From: Roseibium sp.
Lineage (GTDB): Bacteria; Pseudomonadota; Alphaproteobacteria; Rhizobiales; Stappiaceae
DNA length: 64,000 nt
Direction: 5' to 3'
Assembly (NCBI GenBank): GCA_017643925.1
Contig: JAEPML010000003.1
Location: 248,001 to 312,000 of the forward strand
The notes beneath the pieces are model-generated. The model saw only the letters and a program-made list of their open reading frames with translations. It ran no database searches and was not told the origin of the DNA. The position numbers were made by a program, and so were the translations under genes. Positions 27,238 to 36,903 of this stretch are shown here, one piece after another (position 1 is the stretch's first letter; each line of letters starts with the position of its first letter).

Positions 27238-28787
27238 TCACCGTTCAGACGCTGTGGTGCCGGATCCCGGCCCAGTTCCTGCAGGAAGACTTCACCGTCA
27301 GTCCTTTCGAGCCGGAGCATCTTCCAGCGGTCAACCGGCAAGTTGCAGGAATGCCGCCCGAGAACGCAGGGCACTTGCGGGACCCGCTGATACTCAGCGC
27401 CACTCAAAACGCGCTCCGCCACGTCGTGGCGGCCTTTCAGGTAACCAAGCAACGTGTATTCGCTCACATACCAGACATCGCCGTCCTTCAGATCGGTCAA
27501 GGCCGTTGGCCGCCCCTTGGGAAACGTCCCTCCCCACGTCCAGGCGAGCGCACCATCCGTCTGCTGGTCCAGGTAATGATGGGCCATTGTTTCGTCGATG
27601 AAGACCCGCTTGCCGTCATCAAGGTCTTGCCTGTAGGCCGCAACTACGTCGGTCCTGTTTTCCAGGTCACTGGAGAACAGGTAGAAGCTGAAGAAGTTGG
27701 CCGAAAGCACCAGAAAGAGGACCGTCGCAAGCGCAACCTTGCCCCCCGTCCATCTGGACGACAGAAGCGCATCGAACGCGATCACGAACATCATGGACGC
27801 GCCAAGGTTCCGGATCAGCGCCTTATCGTGCAAAAACGCGGCAAGGAACTGACCCAGAGCCAGCATGGCGCAAAGGATGGTGGCTTCACGGCTTTTCCGG
27901 AAAAGCACGACCGAAACCACGGTGAAGGCCAGGGCGCGGAAGATCGCTTCATCGTTGAACCCACCACCGGTCGACCGGCTGGCGTGATAGGTGAACTGGT
28001 CGATAAACGCCGAAAACTGAAAATCGATCGAGACAGCAAAGACGGCAAGCGCCAGCACGAACGCTGCCAGGCCTTCCACCAGAACCCTCACAAGACCGGC
28101 CTGTTTCGCAATTATCCGCCAGAGCTGCAGAACGACAATTGCCCCCAGGCTCCAGGCGAAAACTGCAGGTGCTGCCAATGGCGCGACGCCCAGAAGGCTC
28201 ATGCCCAGAACATTGCTGCCGGTCATCAGTGGGCTTCGTGACCTGTCTTTCGCCGCGGTTTTGAACAGAACCGGCAACAGGAGCGCCAGGCCCAGGACAA
28301 AAAGCAGGCTTCCGGAAACTTCGAGCCGAAACCCGGCCACCACATACATCGGTGCAAAGATCAGCGGCGTGAACAGCGCTGCCAGTTTCAGATCAAGTTT
28401 CAGGCATATCCAGACGAAAACAAGGCTAGTGAGCAGGTAGCAAAGGAACTCAAAAAGGACCAGCATCGTGGTGTCCGTGCCGGTCAGGCTGAAGAACCAT
28501 CCAGCAAGAACCAGATGTATCCGCGGCTGCAGGTGGTAGCTTTCAAGCCCGGGAAACTGGACGGAAAGCAGACTGTTCCAATGGCGCCCGGTTTCGGCGA
28601 ACTCGAAGGCCCAGGGCACGAAGAAAAGATCGTCCACATTCGCGATCGTTCGCTCGGGCCAGAAGAACACCAGCCCGCACAGAAGTGGCAGCACCAGCCC
28701 GGCCAGGCCAAGAACGCTTGTCTGCGACAGGCCGGAAGAATGGCCCGCATCGGTGTCAGATCGTTTCAAAGCCTGTCCCGTCACCAA
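27216..28787 (-). CDS. Polytopic membrane protein, GT-C glycosyltransferase-like
   Basis: A protein of about 520 residues with roughly ten hydrophobic segments, an acidic NVDDLFF in the first extramembrane loop and a soluble C-terminal part of about 130 residues. The topology and early acidic pair resemble GT-C (PMT/ArnT-like) glycosyltransferases that use lipid-linked sugars, but no firm family motif is seen. The start is uncertain: 28787 is TTG and 28784 is GTG, both next to the T-tract of the preceding lpd terminator. A TTG at 28769 with GGGA upstream may be the true start. It lies downstream of lpd but is separated from it by that terminator. Confidence 0.65.
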   Translation of the reverse strand: MVTGQALKRSDTDAGHSSGLSQTSVLGLAGLVLPLLCGLVFFWPERTIANVDDLFFVPWAFEFAETGRHWNSLLSVQFPGLESYHLQPRIHLVLAGWFFSLTGTDTTMLVLFEFLCYLLTSLVFVWICLKLDLKLAALFTPLIFAPMYVVAGFRLEVSGSLLFVLGLALLLPVLFKTAAKDRSRSPLMTGSNVLGMSLLGVAPLAAPAVFAWSLGAIVVLQLWRIIAKQAGLVRVLVEGLAAFVLALAVFAVSIDFQFSAFIDQFTYHASRSTGGGFNDEAIFRALAFTVVSVVLFRKSREATILCAMLALGQFLAAFLHDKALIRNLGASMMFVIAFDALLSSRWTGGKVALATVLFLVLSANFFSFYLFSSDLENRTDVVAAYRQDLDDGKRVFIDETMAHHYLDQQTDGALAWTWGGTFPKGRPTALTDLKDGDVWYVSEYTLLGYLKGRHDVAERVLSGAEYQRVPQVPCVLGRHSCNLPVDRWKMLRLERTDGEVFLQELGRDPAPQRLNGDQVSTSS

Positions 28788-28788
28788 A

Positions 28789-28826
28789 AGAAAAACCGGA
28801 AGTTCTTATCTCAAAAGAGCTTCCGG
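28789..28826 (-). terminator. Terminator of the suc-lpd operon
   Basis: CCGGAAGTTCTT (28796-28807) pairs with AAGAGCTTCCGG (28815-28826), allowing one G-U pair. On the minus strand it is followed by TTTTTCTTTT, 52 bases beyond the lpd stop. Confidence 0.85.
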
Positions 28827-28877
28827 CTTCCAACTGTTTTAATGCGTCCGGATCGATGAAATCCGGGCAAACCGCTA

Positions 28878-30281
28878 TCAGGAATGAATCGGCTTGGCGA
28901 ATGCGCCCATCGCGGCTTCCTTGACGGCTTCCGACATGGTCGGGTGCGCGTGGCAGGTCCGGGCCAGATCTTCCGAGGAACCACCGAATTCCATCAGAAC
29001 AGCCGCTTCGTGGATCATTTCACCGGCCCCGTACCCGACAATATGAACCCCGAGCACCTGATCGGTCTTGGCATCGGCCAGAACCTTGGCGAAGCCGTCC
29101 GTATGGTTCATGGCGCGCGCACGGCCATTTGCGGAGAAGTTGAACTTGCCCGACTTGTAGTCCACACCGGCAGCCTTCAGTTCTTCCTCCGTCTTGCCAA
29201 CAGACGCGACTTCCGGCTGGGTGTAGACGACGCCCGGAATGACCTCATAGTTCACATGCCCGGCCTGTCCGGCGAGGATTTCGGCAACGGCAACGCCTTC
29301 ATCCTCTGCCTTGTGCGCCAGCATCGGCCCGGCGACAACGTCGCCGATGGCGTAGATGCCGTCGACATTGGTCTTGTAATGCGCATCGATCTGAACGCGA
29401 CCGCGTTCGTCGACAGCAACGCCGGCCGTGTCGAGTCCGAGACCTTCGGAATAGGGCCGGCGGCCGATGGCAACAAGCACGATGTCGGCCTCGATCACCT
29501 GGGCGTCACCACCCTTGGCAGGCTCAACGGTCACGGCGAGACCCTTGCCCTTTTTCTCAACGCCGGTCACTTTCGACGACAGCTTGAAGGTCATGCCCTG
29601 TTTTTTCAGCATGCGCTGGAAGTTCTTGGACACATCCCCATCCATCGGTCCGAGGATCTTGTCCATGAATTCGACAACAGTGACCTCGGATCCCAGGCGG
29701 TTCCAGACGGAACCGAGTTCCAGTCCGATAACACCGCCGCCGACAACAACCATCTTGCCCGGAACCTTTTCAAGCTCCAGCGCCCCGGTCGAGGACACAA
29801 TCTGTTTTTCGTCAATCTCGACCCCCGGCAAGGGCATGATGTCGGAACCGGTGGCAATCACGATGTTCCTGGTTTCCAGCACGGAGGCTGCGCCGTCATC
29901 CGCAGTCACTTCGACCTTGCCCTGGCCAAGGATCTTGCCGGTTCCCGTGTGAACGTCGATCTTGTTCTTTTTCATCAGGAACGCGACGCCGCTGACATTG
30001 GCATTCACGACGTCGTCCTTGTGGGTCATCATCCCCGGCAGGTCGAGCTTCGGCTTGGGGACCTTGATGCCGAGTTTCTCGAAACCATGGCCGGCTTCCT
30101 CGAACATTTCCGAGGCGTGCAGCAGGGCCTTGGAGGGAATACAGCCGATGTTCAGGCAGGTGCCGCCAAGCGTTGCGCGTTTTTCGACAACGGCCGTCTT
30201 CAGGCCGAGCTGAGCCGCCTTGATCGCACAAACATAGCCCCCCGGGCCGGTTCCGATGACGACAAGATCATATTGGGACAT
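28878..30281 (-). CDS. lpd: Dihydrolipoyl dehydrogenase (E3)
   Basis: A 467-residue flavoprotein that re-oxidises dihydrolipoyl groups of the 2-oxoglutarate dehydrogenase complex. It has the FAD-binding GTGPGGYVCA (10-19), the redox pair Cys42 and Cys47 (GTCLNIGCIPSKALLH), the NAD-binding GGGVIGLELG, and the C-terminal catalytic His-Glu region HAHPTMSEAVKE. The start at 30281 gives the canonical MSQYDLVVIG; a longer reading to 30407 runs into the SDR gene. It is the last gene of the mdh-suc cluster, 43 bases after the SDR gene, and is followed by a strong terminator. Confidence 0.97.
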   Translation of the reverse strand: MSQYDLVVIGTGPGGYVCAIKAAQLGLKTAVVEKRATLGGTCLNIGCIPSKALLHASEMFEEAGHGFEKLGIKVPKPKLDLPGMMTHKDDVVNANVSGVAFLMKKNKIDVHTGTGKILGQGKVEVTADDGAASVLETRNIVIATGSDIMPLPGVEIDEKQIVSSTGALELEKVPGKMVVVGGGVIGLELGSVWNRLGSEVTVVEFMDKILGPMDGDVSKNFQRMLKKQGMTFKLSSKVTGVEKKGKGLAVTVEPAKGGDAQVIEADIVLVAIGRRPYSEGLGLDTAGVAVDERGRVQIDAHYKTNVDGIYAIGDVVAGPMLAHKAEDEGVAVAEILAGQAGHVNYEVIPGVVYTQPEVASVGKTEEELKAAGVDYKSGKFNFSANGRARAMNHTDGFAKVLADAKTDQVLGVHIVGYGAGEMIHEAAVLMEFGGSSEDLARTCHAHPTMSEAVKEAAMGAFAKPIHS

Positions 30282-30324
30282 TTGGGTCGCCTTAGCCTCT
30301 TTCAGTTTCGTCCAGCTGTCTGGA

Positions 30325-31083
30325 TCATGGAAGGATTGCCCGGCCGCCCGATACGTCCAGAATGTCTCCGGTCGTATAGCTGGCCTGGTCGGACATGAGC
30401 CAAACAATCGCGTCCGCCACCTCGTCGGCAGTGCCCGCGCGTTTCATTGGCAATTTGGATTGGAGTTGGGCAACCCGATCCGGAATGCCCCCTGATGCGT
30501 GCAGTTCGGTGTCGATAATGCCGGGACGAACGGCATTCACCCGGATGCCTTCGTCGGCAACTTCGAGCGCCAGGCCCACGGTCATCGTGTCAATCGCCCC
30601 TTTGGATGCGGCATAGTCTACATACTGACCCGGCGATCCAATCTTGGACGCGGCCGACCCGACATTGACAATGGCGCCTCCCTTGCCACCGTGGCGCGTC
30701 GACATGCGTCGGACTGCCTCTCGGGCACACAGGAAAGAACCGATCAGGTTGATCGAGAACATCCGGGTCAGTCGTTCAACGGACATTTCATCAACCCGTT
30801 GGGACATGTCGACCACACCTGCATTGTTGACGAGCCCGACAAGGTGTCCGGCTTCGTCGGCGGCGTGAAACAGCGCAAGCACATCGGCTTCCCGGGCGAC
30901 ATCCCCCTGGACCGCAACTGCCTTGCCACCGTTCTTCTGGATATCCGCGACGACTTCGTCGGCAGCAGCCTTGTTGCCGGCATAGTTGACGATGATTGTC
31001 CGGCCGGGAACACCCAGCTTGCGGCAAACACTTGCGCCGATGCCGCGACTGCCGCCGGTGACTATGACAACTGGTTCAGACAT
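30325..31083 (-). CDS. Short-chain dehydrogenase/reductase
   Basis: A 252-residue classical SDR with the cofactor loop TGGSRGIGAS (9-18), NNAGVV, the catalytic Ser in VNVGSAASKIG and Tyr-x3-Lys in YAASKG. It resembles FabG-like or sugar/steroid reductases, but the substrate is not predictable. It sits between the secreted-protein gene (13 bases upstream) and lpd (43 bases downstream), so it is a passenger in the 2-oxoglutarate dehydrogenase operon. Its C-terminus DILDVSGGRAILP is normal for the family. Confidence 0.9.
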   Translation of the reverse strand: MSEPVVIVTGGSRGIGASVCRKLGVPGRTIIVNYAGNKAAADEVVADIQKNGGKAVAVQGDVAREADVLALFHAADEAGHLVGLVNNAGVVDMSQRVDEMSVERLTRMFSINLIGSFLCAREAVRRMSTRHGGKGGAIVNVGSAASKIGSPGQYVDYAASKGAIDTMTVGLALEVADEGIRVNAVRPGIIDTELHASGGIPDRVAQLQSKLPMKRAGTADEVADAIVWLMSDQASYTTGDILDVSGGRAILP

Positions 31084-31096
31084 GCCGTCTCCGGTT

Positions 31097-31510
31097 CTAG
31101 TTCAGCGGGCGAAGGGTTTCGGACGCCCGTCCGGCGGCCCAGGTACCGAACAGGGTGCCGTCCTGGTTGATCTGATAGATCACCGGATGCTCTTCCCCCC
31201 AATCGATGACCAGACGGGTGCCATTGAGCGGCCCCTGGCCATGAAAGGTTTGACCGGCAATGTCCCACTTGAAAAAAGCCGTGCCGTCCTTGACCGCGAT
31301 GTTCACGCGCCCCTGGTAGCGCGTTCCATTCGGATTGAGGCCCTGCACGGAATAGACACCCTCGATCTGCGGTGCGAAAGCAGCTTTTGGCGCAGCGTGA
31401 GACGTGCCGGGCCCGGCGATCATCAGCGGTGCGGCCACACATGCCAGGAGAAGCGCTGGCAATAGAGCTTTCAGAAGCGATGTCAGTTTCATTGCTGCAG
31501 TCCGACCCAT
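31097..31510 (-). CDS. Exported protein of unknown function in the suc operon
   Basis: A 137-residue protein with a long signal sequence (residues about 7-40, MKLTSLLKALLPALLLAC... ending TSHAA). The mature domain of about 95 residues is beta-rich, with the pattern GVYSVQGLNPNGTRYQG, KWDIAGQTFHGQG and DGTLFGTWAAG. Similar small periplasmic beta proteins exist in proteobacteria, but I know no assigned function. The start at 31510 is favoured by CAGGAGG eight bases upstream; Met7 is an alternative. It lies 20 bases after the LysE-like gene and 13 before the SDR gene. Confidence 0.75.
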   Translation of the reverse strand: MGRTAAMKLTSLLKALLPALLLACVAAPLMIAGPGTSHAAPKAAFAPQIEGVYSVQGLNPNGTRYQGRVNIAVKDGTAFFKWDIAGQTFHGQGPLNGTRLVIDWGEEHPVIYQINQDGTLFGTWAAGRASETLRPLN

Positions 31511-31530
31511 CTTGAGAGCCTCCTGTCAGG

Positions 31531-32145
31531 TTATTGCTCGGCGAGAGCGAGCCGTACGCCAAATCCGGCAAAGGCGGTCGCCACCGTCCGGCGCATCCAA
31601 ACCATGACCCGGTCGCTGCGCAGAACCTTTTCGCCAACCAGCGAAGCGAACATGCCGTAGACAACGAAGACAGCAAAGGTCATGGCCATGAAGACGCCCC
31701 CGAGCAGAAGCATGTCCAGTGTCGGATTGACTGCTGCCGGGCTGACGAATTGAGGCAGGAAGGCCAGAAAAAACACTGTCAGCTTCGGGTTCAAAATGTT
31801 GATCAGGAAGCCGGTGCGCGCAGTGGCCAGAAAGCTCTTGCGAGCCCCCTTGTCGGCTTTCAGGTCCATCGGACCACTGTCTTTCAGTGTCTGCCAGGCC
31901 AGATAGAGCAGGTAGGCGACACCTGCATACTTCACCAGCTGGAACACGAGAGCACTGGTATGCATCAGGGCAGCCAGACCGACCACGGACGCCAGGATCG
32001 CCGGAATGATCCCGAGCGTGCAGCCGAAGGCGGCGGCAATCGCCGCCTGCCGCCCCTTGCCGAGCCCGACCGCCACCGTGTAGACGACGCCGGTTCCGGG
32101 CACGAGCACCACGATCAGGGCTGTGATCAGAAACTCCAGGCTCAT
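31531..32145 (-). CDS. LysE/RhtB-family exporter in the suc operon
   Basis: A 204-residue membrane protein of the LysE family: VPGTGVVYTVAVGLGKGRQA at the N-terminus and ILNPKLTVFFLAFLPQFVSP mid-protein, with about six membrane segments. It should export an amino acid or similar metabolite. It starts 31 bases after the sucB stop on the same strand and so is probably co-transcribed. Glutamate is one reaction from 2-oxoglutarate, so export of a related compound is conceivable, but that is speculation. Confidence 0.88.
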   Translation of the reverse strand: MSLEFLITALIVVLVPGTGVVYTVAVGLGKGRQAAIAAAFGCTLGIIPAILASVVGLAALMHTSALVFQLVKYAGVAYLLYLAWQTLKDSGPMDLKADKGARKSFLATARTGFLINILNPKLTVFFLAFLPQFVSPAAVNPTLDMLLLGGVFMAMTFAVFVVYGMFASLVGEKVLRSDRVMVWMRRTVATAFAGFGVRLALAEQ

Positions 32146-32176
32146 TCAAAGCCCTCCTGATTGCGGCTCCGGGAGA

Positions 32177-33691
32177 TCAGAGATCCAGAACCAGACGCTG
32201 CGGATCTTCCAGGCTTTCCTTGACGCGGACAAGGAAGGTCACGGCTTCCTTGCCGTCGACGATCCGGTGGTCATAGGACAGCGCCAGATACATCATCGGG
32301 CGGATCACCACCTGGCCGTTCACGGCCATCGGGCGTTCCTGGATCTTGTGCATGCCGAGAATACCGGACTGCGGTGCGTTCAGGATCGGCGAGGACATGA
32401 GAGAGCCGTAGACACCGCCATTGGAAATGGTGAACGTGCCGCCGGTCATGTCAGCCATGCCGAGCTTGCCGTCCCGTGCCTTGCGGCCGAGATTGCCGAT
32501 TTCCTGCTCGACTTCGGCAATGGACATCTGATCGGCATCGCGCACGACCGGAACCACAAGTCCCTTGTCCGTGCCAACGGCAACGCCGATATGGCAGAAG
32601 TTCTTGTAAATGATGTCGGTGCCGTCGATCTCGGCATTGACCGCCGGGATTTCCTTCAGCGCGTGGGTCACCGCCTTGGTGAAGAAGCCCATGAAGCCGA
32701 GCTTGACGCCGTGCTTCTTCTCGAAGAGATCCTTGTACTGCTTGCGCAGTTCCATGACCGGGCCCATGTCCACTTCGTTGTAAGTGGTGAGCATGGCTGC
32801 GGTGTTCTGGGCATCTTTCAGGCGGCGCGCAATGGTCTGGCGCAGCTTGGTCATGCGCACGCGTTCTTCGCGCACTTCGTCTTCAGCGGCAACCGGGCCG
32901 CGGGCAACCGGGGTTGCAGCCGGTGCAGAACTTGCAGCCGTTGCGCCGGAAGCGATTGCGTTGATGACGTCGCCTTTCAGCACCTGGCCGCGCTTGCCGG
33001 ATCCGGCAACCTGGTCAGCGGAGAGGTTGTTCTCGGCCATCATCTTCTGTGCAGACGGGGCAGCCGGCATGGAGCTGCCGGCAGTCGGCGCGGGAGCGGC
33101 TGGTGCCGGGGAAGCTGCTGCGGCAGGAGCCGCGGCTGCACCTGCGCCGGACGGATCGATCTGGCACAAGAGCACACCGGGTTCGACGGTCGCGCCGGTT
33201 TCCGCGGCGATCTTGACGACCGTGCCACCAACCGGCGCCGGAACTTCCTGGGCCGCCTTGTCGGTTTCCAGTTCCACCAAGGTGTCGTCTGCCTTGACCA
33301 CGTCGCCAACCTTGACGCTCCACTCGCCGACTTCCGCTTCAGTGACGGATTCGCCGGCGCTCGGTGTTACGACGTCGACCAGCTCGGCCTTGGCCTCGGA
33401 TTTGGTCTCTGCTTTCGCCGGAGCGGCAGCGGCGGGTGCGGCAGCAGCTGCTGCACCTTCCGCGATCTGGCCGAGAAGAGCACCAGGCTCGACCGTGTCG
33501 CCTTCGTTGACGACAATGCTTTCCAGCGTTCCTGCAGCAGGCGCCGGAACCTCGACGGTTACCTTGTCGGTTTCCAGTTCCACCAGCGGCTCGTCCTGAT
33601 TGACGGCGTCGCCCGGTTTCTTGAACCATTGAGCAATTGTTGCTTCAGAAACGGATTCACCCAGCGTGGGCACGCGAATTTCGGTTGCCAT
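32177..33691 (-). CDS. sucB: 2-oxoglutarate dehydrogenase E2, two-lipoyl form
   Basis: A 504-residue dihydrolipoyl succinyltransferase. It has two N-terminal lipoyl domains (about 1-78 and 106-180) with attachment lysines Lys43 ([12 protein letters not shown]) and Lys145 ([12 protein letters not shown]), joined by Ala/Pro-rich linkers. A peripheral-subunit-binding domain ([20 protein letters not shown]) and the catalytic domain with [13 protein letters not shown] follow. Most proteobacterial SucB proteins carry one lipoyl domain and are near 400-420 residues, so this is an expanded form. It lies 65 bases after sucA and 31 before the LysE-like gene. Confidence 0.95.
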   Translation of the reverse strand: MATEIRVPTLGESVSEATIAQWFKKPGDAVNQDEPLVELETDKVTVEVPAPAAGTLESIVVNEGDTVEPGALLGQIAEGAAAAAAPAAAAPAKAETKSEAKAELVDVVTPSAGESVTEAEVGEWSVKVGDVVKADDTLVELETDKAAQEVPAPVGGTVVKIAAETGATVEPGVLLCQIDPSGAGAAAAPAAAASPAPAAPAPTAGSSMPAAPSAQKMMAENNLSADQVAGSGKRGQVLKGDVINAIASGATAASSAPAATPVARGPVAAEDEVREERVRMTKLRQTIARRLKDAQNTAAMLTTYNEVDMGPVMELRKQYKDLFEKKHGVKLGFMGFFTKAVTHALKEIPAVNAEIDGTDIIYKNFCHIGVAVGTDKGLVVPVVRDADQMSIAEVEQEIGNLGRKARDGKLGMADMTGGTFTISNGGVYGSLMSSPILNAPQSGILGMHKIQERPMAVNGQVVIRPMMYLALSYDHRIVDGKEAVTFLVRVKESLEDPQRLVLDL

Positions 33692-33756
33692 GGTCGCCTT
33701 CTCTTAAAATTACCTGGCCAAATGTGTGCGAGAGGGTCAGCCCGACCCTCTCATGA

Positions 33757-36744
33757 TTAGTTTCCAAGAGCCTCTTCAAGGAATGCCTGCAGCTGCGCCA
33801 GATGCGCGGACATCAGGCCGGTCGCGGTCGAGGCCATCGCCAGGCGACCCGCGTAGCGCGGACGCTTGTGCTTGGCGTCGATCTGGTCAAGGACCCACTC
33901 GATGTAAGGCTCGACAAAGAACCAGCTGCCCATGTTCTTCGGCTCTTCCTGGCACCAGACCATTTCGGCCTGCGGGAAGCGGGCAAGCTCCATCATCAGA
34001 GCCTTTTTCGGGAACGGGTAGAGCTGCTCGATGCGCATCAGGTAGATATCGTCGATGCCGCGTTTCTCGCGTTCTTCGTAAAGGTCGTAGTAGACCTTGC
34101 CCGAACACATCACGACCCGGCGGATCTTGTCGTCGGCAACCAGCTTGGTTTCGGAGGCGGGATTGTATTCCGCATCGTCCCAGAGCAGGCGGTGGAAGGT
34201 TGAATCCGGTCCGAGTTCCTCGATCTTCGAGACCGCCTTCTTGTGACGCAGAAGCGATTTCGGTGTCATCAGGATCAGCGGCTTGCGGATTTCGCGGCGC
34301 AGCTGGCGGCGCAGGATGTGGAAGTAGCTGGCGGGTGTCGAACAGTTCGCCACCTGCATGTTGTCTTCGGCGCAAAGCTGCAGGAAGCGCTCCAGCCTTG
34401 CGGACGAGTGTTCCGGCCCCTGGCCTTCGTAGCCATGCGGCAGCAGGCAAACGAGACCGGACATGCGCAACCACTTGCGTTCGCCCGACGAGATGAACTG
34501 GTCGAACAGGACCTGCGCCCCATTGGCGAAGTCGCCAAACTGCGCTTCCCACATGGTCAGGGCCGTCGGCTCGGCCAGCGAGTAGCCATACTCGAAGCCA
34601 AGCACAGCTTCTTCCGAGAGCATCGAGTTGATGACCTCGTAGCGCTGCTGTCCGGGCGCGATGTTGTTGAGCGGAATGTAGCGGCTTTCGTCTTCCTGGT
34701 CGTAGAGAACCGAGTGCCGCTGGGAGAAAGTCCCGCGTTCACAGTCCTGACCAGACAGGCGAATCGGATGCCCCTCTTTCAGAAGGGATCCGAAAGCCAG
34801 TGCCTCGGCGGTTGCCCAGTCGATGCCTTCACCGGTCTCCACCATGCGTTCGCGATGGTTCATGAAACGCGCGATGGTACGGTGAATGTTGAAGCCTTCC
34901 GGCACATGGGTCAGTGCCCGGCCGATGTCTTTCAGCTCCGCGATCGGCAGACCTGTCTGGCCGCGGCGGGGATCGTCCTCGTCATCGGCCCGCTTCATGC
35001 CGGCCCACTTGCCGTCCAGCCAGTCGGCCTTGTTCGGCTTGAAGGCCTGGCCGGAATCGAATTCGGCATCCAGATGCTTGCGCCAGTCGGCCTTCATCTG
35101 GTCCACATCTTCCTGGCTCAGCACGCCTTCATTGATCAGGCGCTCAGCATAGAGCTGAAGCGTCGTCGCGTGCTTCCGAATCTTGCGGTACATGATCGGC
35201 TGGGTGAACGCGGGCTCGTCGCCCTCGTTGTGGCCGAAACGGCGGTAGCAGATCATGTCGATCACGACCGGACGCTGGAACGTCTGGCGGTACTCGATGG
35301 CGATCTTGGCCGCAAAAACCACGGCTTCCGGATCATCCGCGTTCACGTGGAAAATCGGAGATTCGATCACCTTCGCCATATCGGACGGATAGGGCGAGGA
35401 CCGCGAGAAGCGCGGGTTGGTGGTGAAACCGATCTGGTTGTTGATGATGACGTGGACAGAACCGCCGGTGCGGTGCCCGCGAAGTGCAGACAGTCCGAAA
35501 CACTCAGCAACAACGCCCTGTCCGGCAAAGGCTGCATCGCCATGAAGCAACAGAGGCAGAACTGTCTGGCGGTCGACTTCTGTAGTCTCGATGAAGTTGC
35601 CGTTCTTGTCGGCCGACAGCTGATCCTGCTTTGCCCGCGACTTACCGAGCACGACCGGATTGACGATCTCCAGGTGTGACGGGTTGGCTGTCAGTGACAG
35701 GTGAACGTCATTGCCGTCGAAAGAGCGGTCGGAAGACGCACCAAGGTGATACTTCACGTCACCCGAACCTTCCACGTCGTCCGGCGCGTAGGAGCCGCCC
35801 TTGAACTCGTGGAAGATGGCGCGGTGCGGTTTGCCCATCACCTGGGAAAGAACGTTCAGACGGCCGCGGTGGGCCATGCCCAGAACAATGTCCTTCAGGC
35901 CCATCTGACCGCCGCGCTTGATGATCTGCTCAAGCGCCGGGATCAGCGCTTCACCACCATCCAGGCCGAAACGTTTGGTGCCTGTGTACTTAACATCCAG
36001 GAACTTCTCGAAGCCTTCAGACTCCACGAGCTTGTTCAGGATCGCCTTCTTGCCTTCCGCGGTGAAAGCAACCTGCTTGTCCGGCCCCTCGATACGCTCC
36101 TGTAGCCAGGCCTTGGCGGCCGGATCGGAGATATGCATGAACTCGACGCCGAGCGTCGAGCAATAGGTCCGCTTCAGGATGTCCAGCATCTCGCGGATGG
36201 TGGCATATTCCAGACCGAGGACATGGTCGATGAAAATGCGACGGTCCCAGTCCGCGTCCGTGAAGCCGTAGGTTGAGGGATGCAGCTCTTCGTGATCACC
36301 CTTGCCGGCGAGGCCCAGCGGGTCCAGGTCGGCGTGAAGGTGACCGCGCATGCGATAGGCACGGATCATCATCAGGGCACGGACCGAGTCGCGCGTTGCC
36401 TGATGGACGTCGGTGTCGGAGATCGGCTCGCCCTTGGCTTCCGCCTTTTTCTTGAGCTTGTCGCCGAGCTTCTTTTCGATCGGCGCCCAGTTGCCGTCGA
36501 AGGCATTGACGAGATCGCCGTTTGCTTCGATCGGCCAGTCCTTGCGCTTCCACGGAGCCCCGCGCGCTTCCTTCAGGACGGCTTCCTTTTCGTCCTGGAA
36601 GGCAGCAAAGAAGTCCTGCCATTCGGCGTCGACCGAATTCGGGTCCGTCTTGTACTGTGCGTAGAGGTCTTCGATATAGGCTGCGTTGGCGCCGTAAAGC
36701 AACGACGTCAGTGCGAATACGTTGTTCGCTTCCTGCCGTGCCAT
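33757..36744 (-). CDS. sucA: 2-oxoglutarate dehydrogenase E1
   Basis: A 995-residue thiamine-diphosphate-dependent E1, the usual length. It decarboxylates 2-oxoglutarate and succinylates the E2 lipoyl group. Landmarks include the N-terminal FALTSLLYGANAAYIEDLY, RGRLNVLSQVMGKPHRAIF, GDAAFAGQGVVAECF (the ThDP/metal region), INNQIGFTTNPR and PHGYEGQGPEHSSARLERFL. It follows sucD after 207 bases that contain two hairpins and a sequence shared with the sdh promoter region, so it may have its own promoter in addition to read-through. Confidence 0.98.
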   Translation of the reverse strand: MARQEANNVFALTSLLYGANAAYIEDLYAQYKTDPNSVDAEWQDFFAAFQDEKEAVLKEARGAPWKRKDWPIEANGDLVNAFDGNWAPIEKKLGDKLKKKAEAKGEPISDTDVHQATRDSVRALMMIRAYRMRGHLHADLDPLGLAGKGDHEELHPSTYGFTDADWDRRIFIDHVLGLEYATIREMLDILKRTYCSTLGVEFMHISDPAAKAWLQERIEGPDKQVAFTAEGKKAILNKLVESEGFEKFLDVKYTGTKRFGLDGGEALIPALEQIIKRGGQMGLKDIVLGMAHRGRLNVLSQVMGKPHRAIFHEFKGGSYAPDDVEGSGDVKYHLGASSDRSFDGNDVHLSLTANPSHLEIVNPVVLGKSRAKQDQLSADKNGNFIETTEVDRQTVLPLLLHGDAAFAGQGVVAECFGLSALRGHRTGGSVHVIINNQIGFTTNPRFSRSSPYPSDMAKVIESPIFHVNADDPEAVVFAAKIAIEYRQTFQRPVVIDMICYRRFGHNEGDEPAFTQPIMYRKIRKHATTLQLYAERLINEGVLSQEDVDQMKADWRKHLDAEFDSGQAFKPNKADWLDGKWAGMKRADDEDDPRRGQTGLPIAELKDIGRALTHVPEGFNIHRTIARFMNHRERMVETGEGIDWATAEALAFGSLLKEGHPIRLSGQDCERGTFSQRHSVLYDQEDESRYIPLNNIAPGQQRYEVINSMLSEEAVLGFEYGYSLAEPTALTMWEAQFGDFANGAQVLFDQFISSGERKWLRMSGLVCLLPHGYEGQGPEHSSARLERFLQLCAEDNMQVANCSTPASYFHILRRQLRREIRKPLILMTPKSLLRHKKAVSKIEELGPDSTFHRLLWDDAEYNPASETKLVADDKIRRVVMCSGKVYYDLYEEREKRGIDDIYLMRIEQLYPFPKKALMMELARFPQAEMVWCQEEPKNMGSWFFVEPYIEWVLDQIDAKHKRPRYAGRLAMASTATGLMSAHLAQLQAFLEEALGN

Positions 36745-36823
36745 GTCCGTCTAGCGGAGATTTCTCCGCCCTTTATGTTCTGGCGGGCCGTGAAATATGA
36801 CCCGCGGCCGGTTCCCTACAAAG

Positions 36824-36842
36824 ACCGGTGTAAAACACCGGC
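36824..36842 (-). repeat. Hairpin in the sucD-sucA gap
   Basis: CCGGTG (36825-36830) and CACCGG (36836-36841) with a TAAAA loop, about 80 bases upstream of sucA. On the minus strand it is followed by TCTTTG, too few T residues for a confident terminator; it may be a processing or stability element. Confidence 0.5.
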
Positions 36843-36903
36843 CCCTCGAAAATTAGTAACAACACGTATCACGCGCCGTCACCTATCCTTTCACCATGCA
36901 GCG

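Noticed and set aside
28884-30398. 504-codon plus-strand open frame
   Set aside because: Antisense to lpd, which has all dihydrolipoyl dehydrogenase motifs.
32123-33760. 545-codon plus-strand open frame
   Set aside because: Antisense to sucB; low-complexity composition mirrors the Ala-rich linkers.
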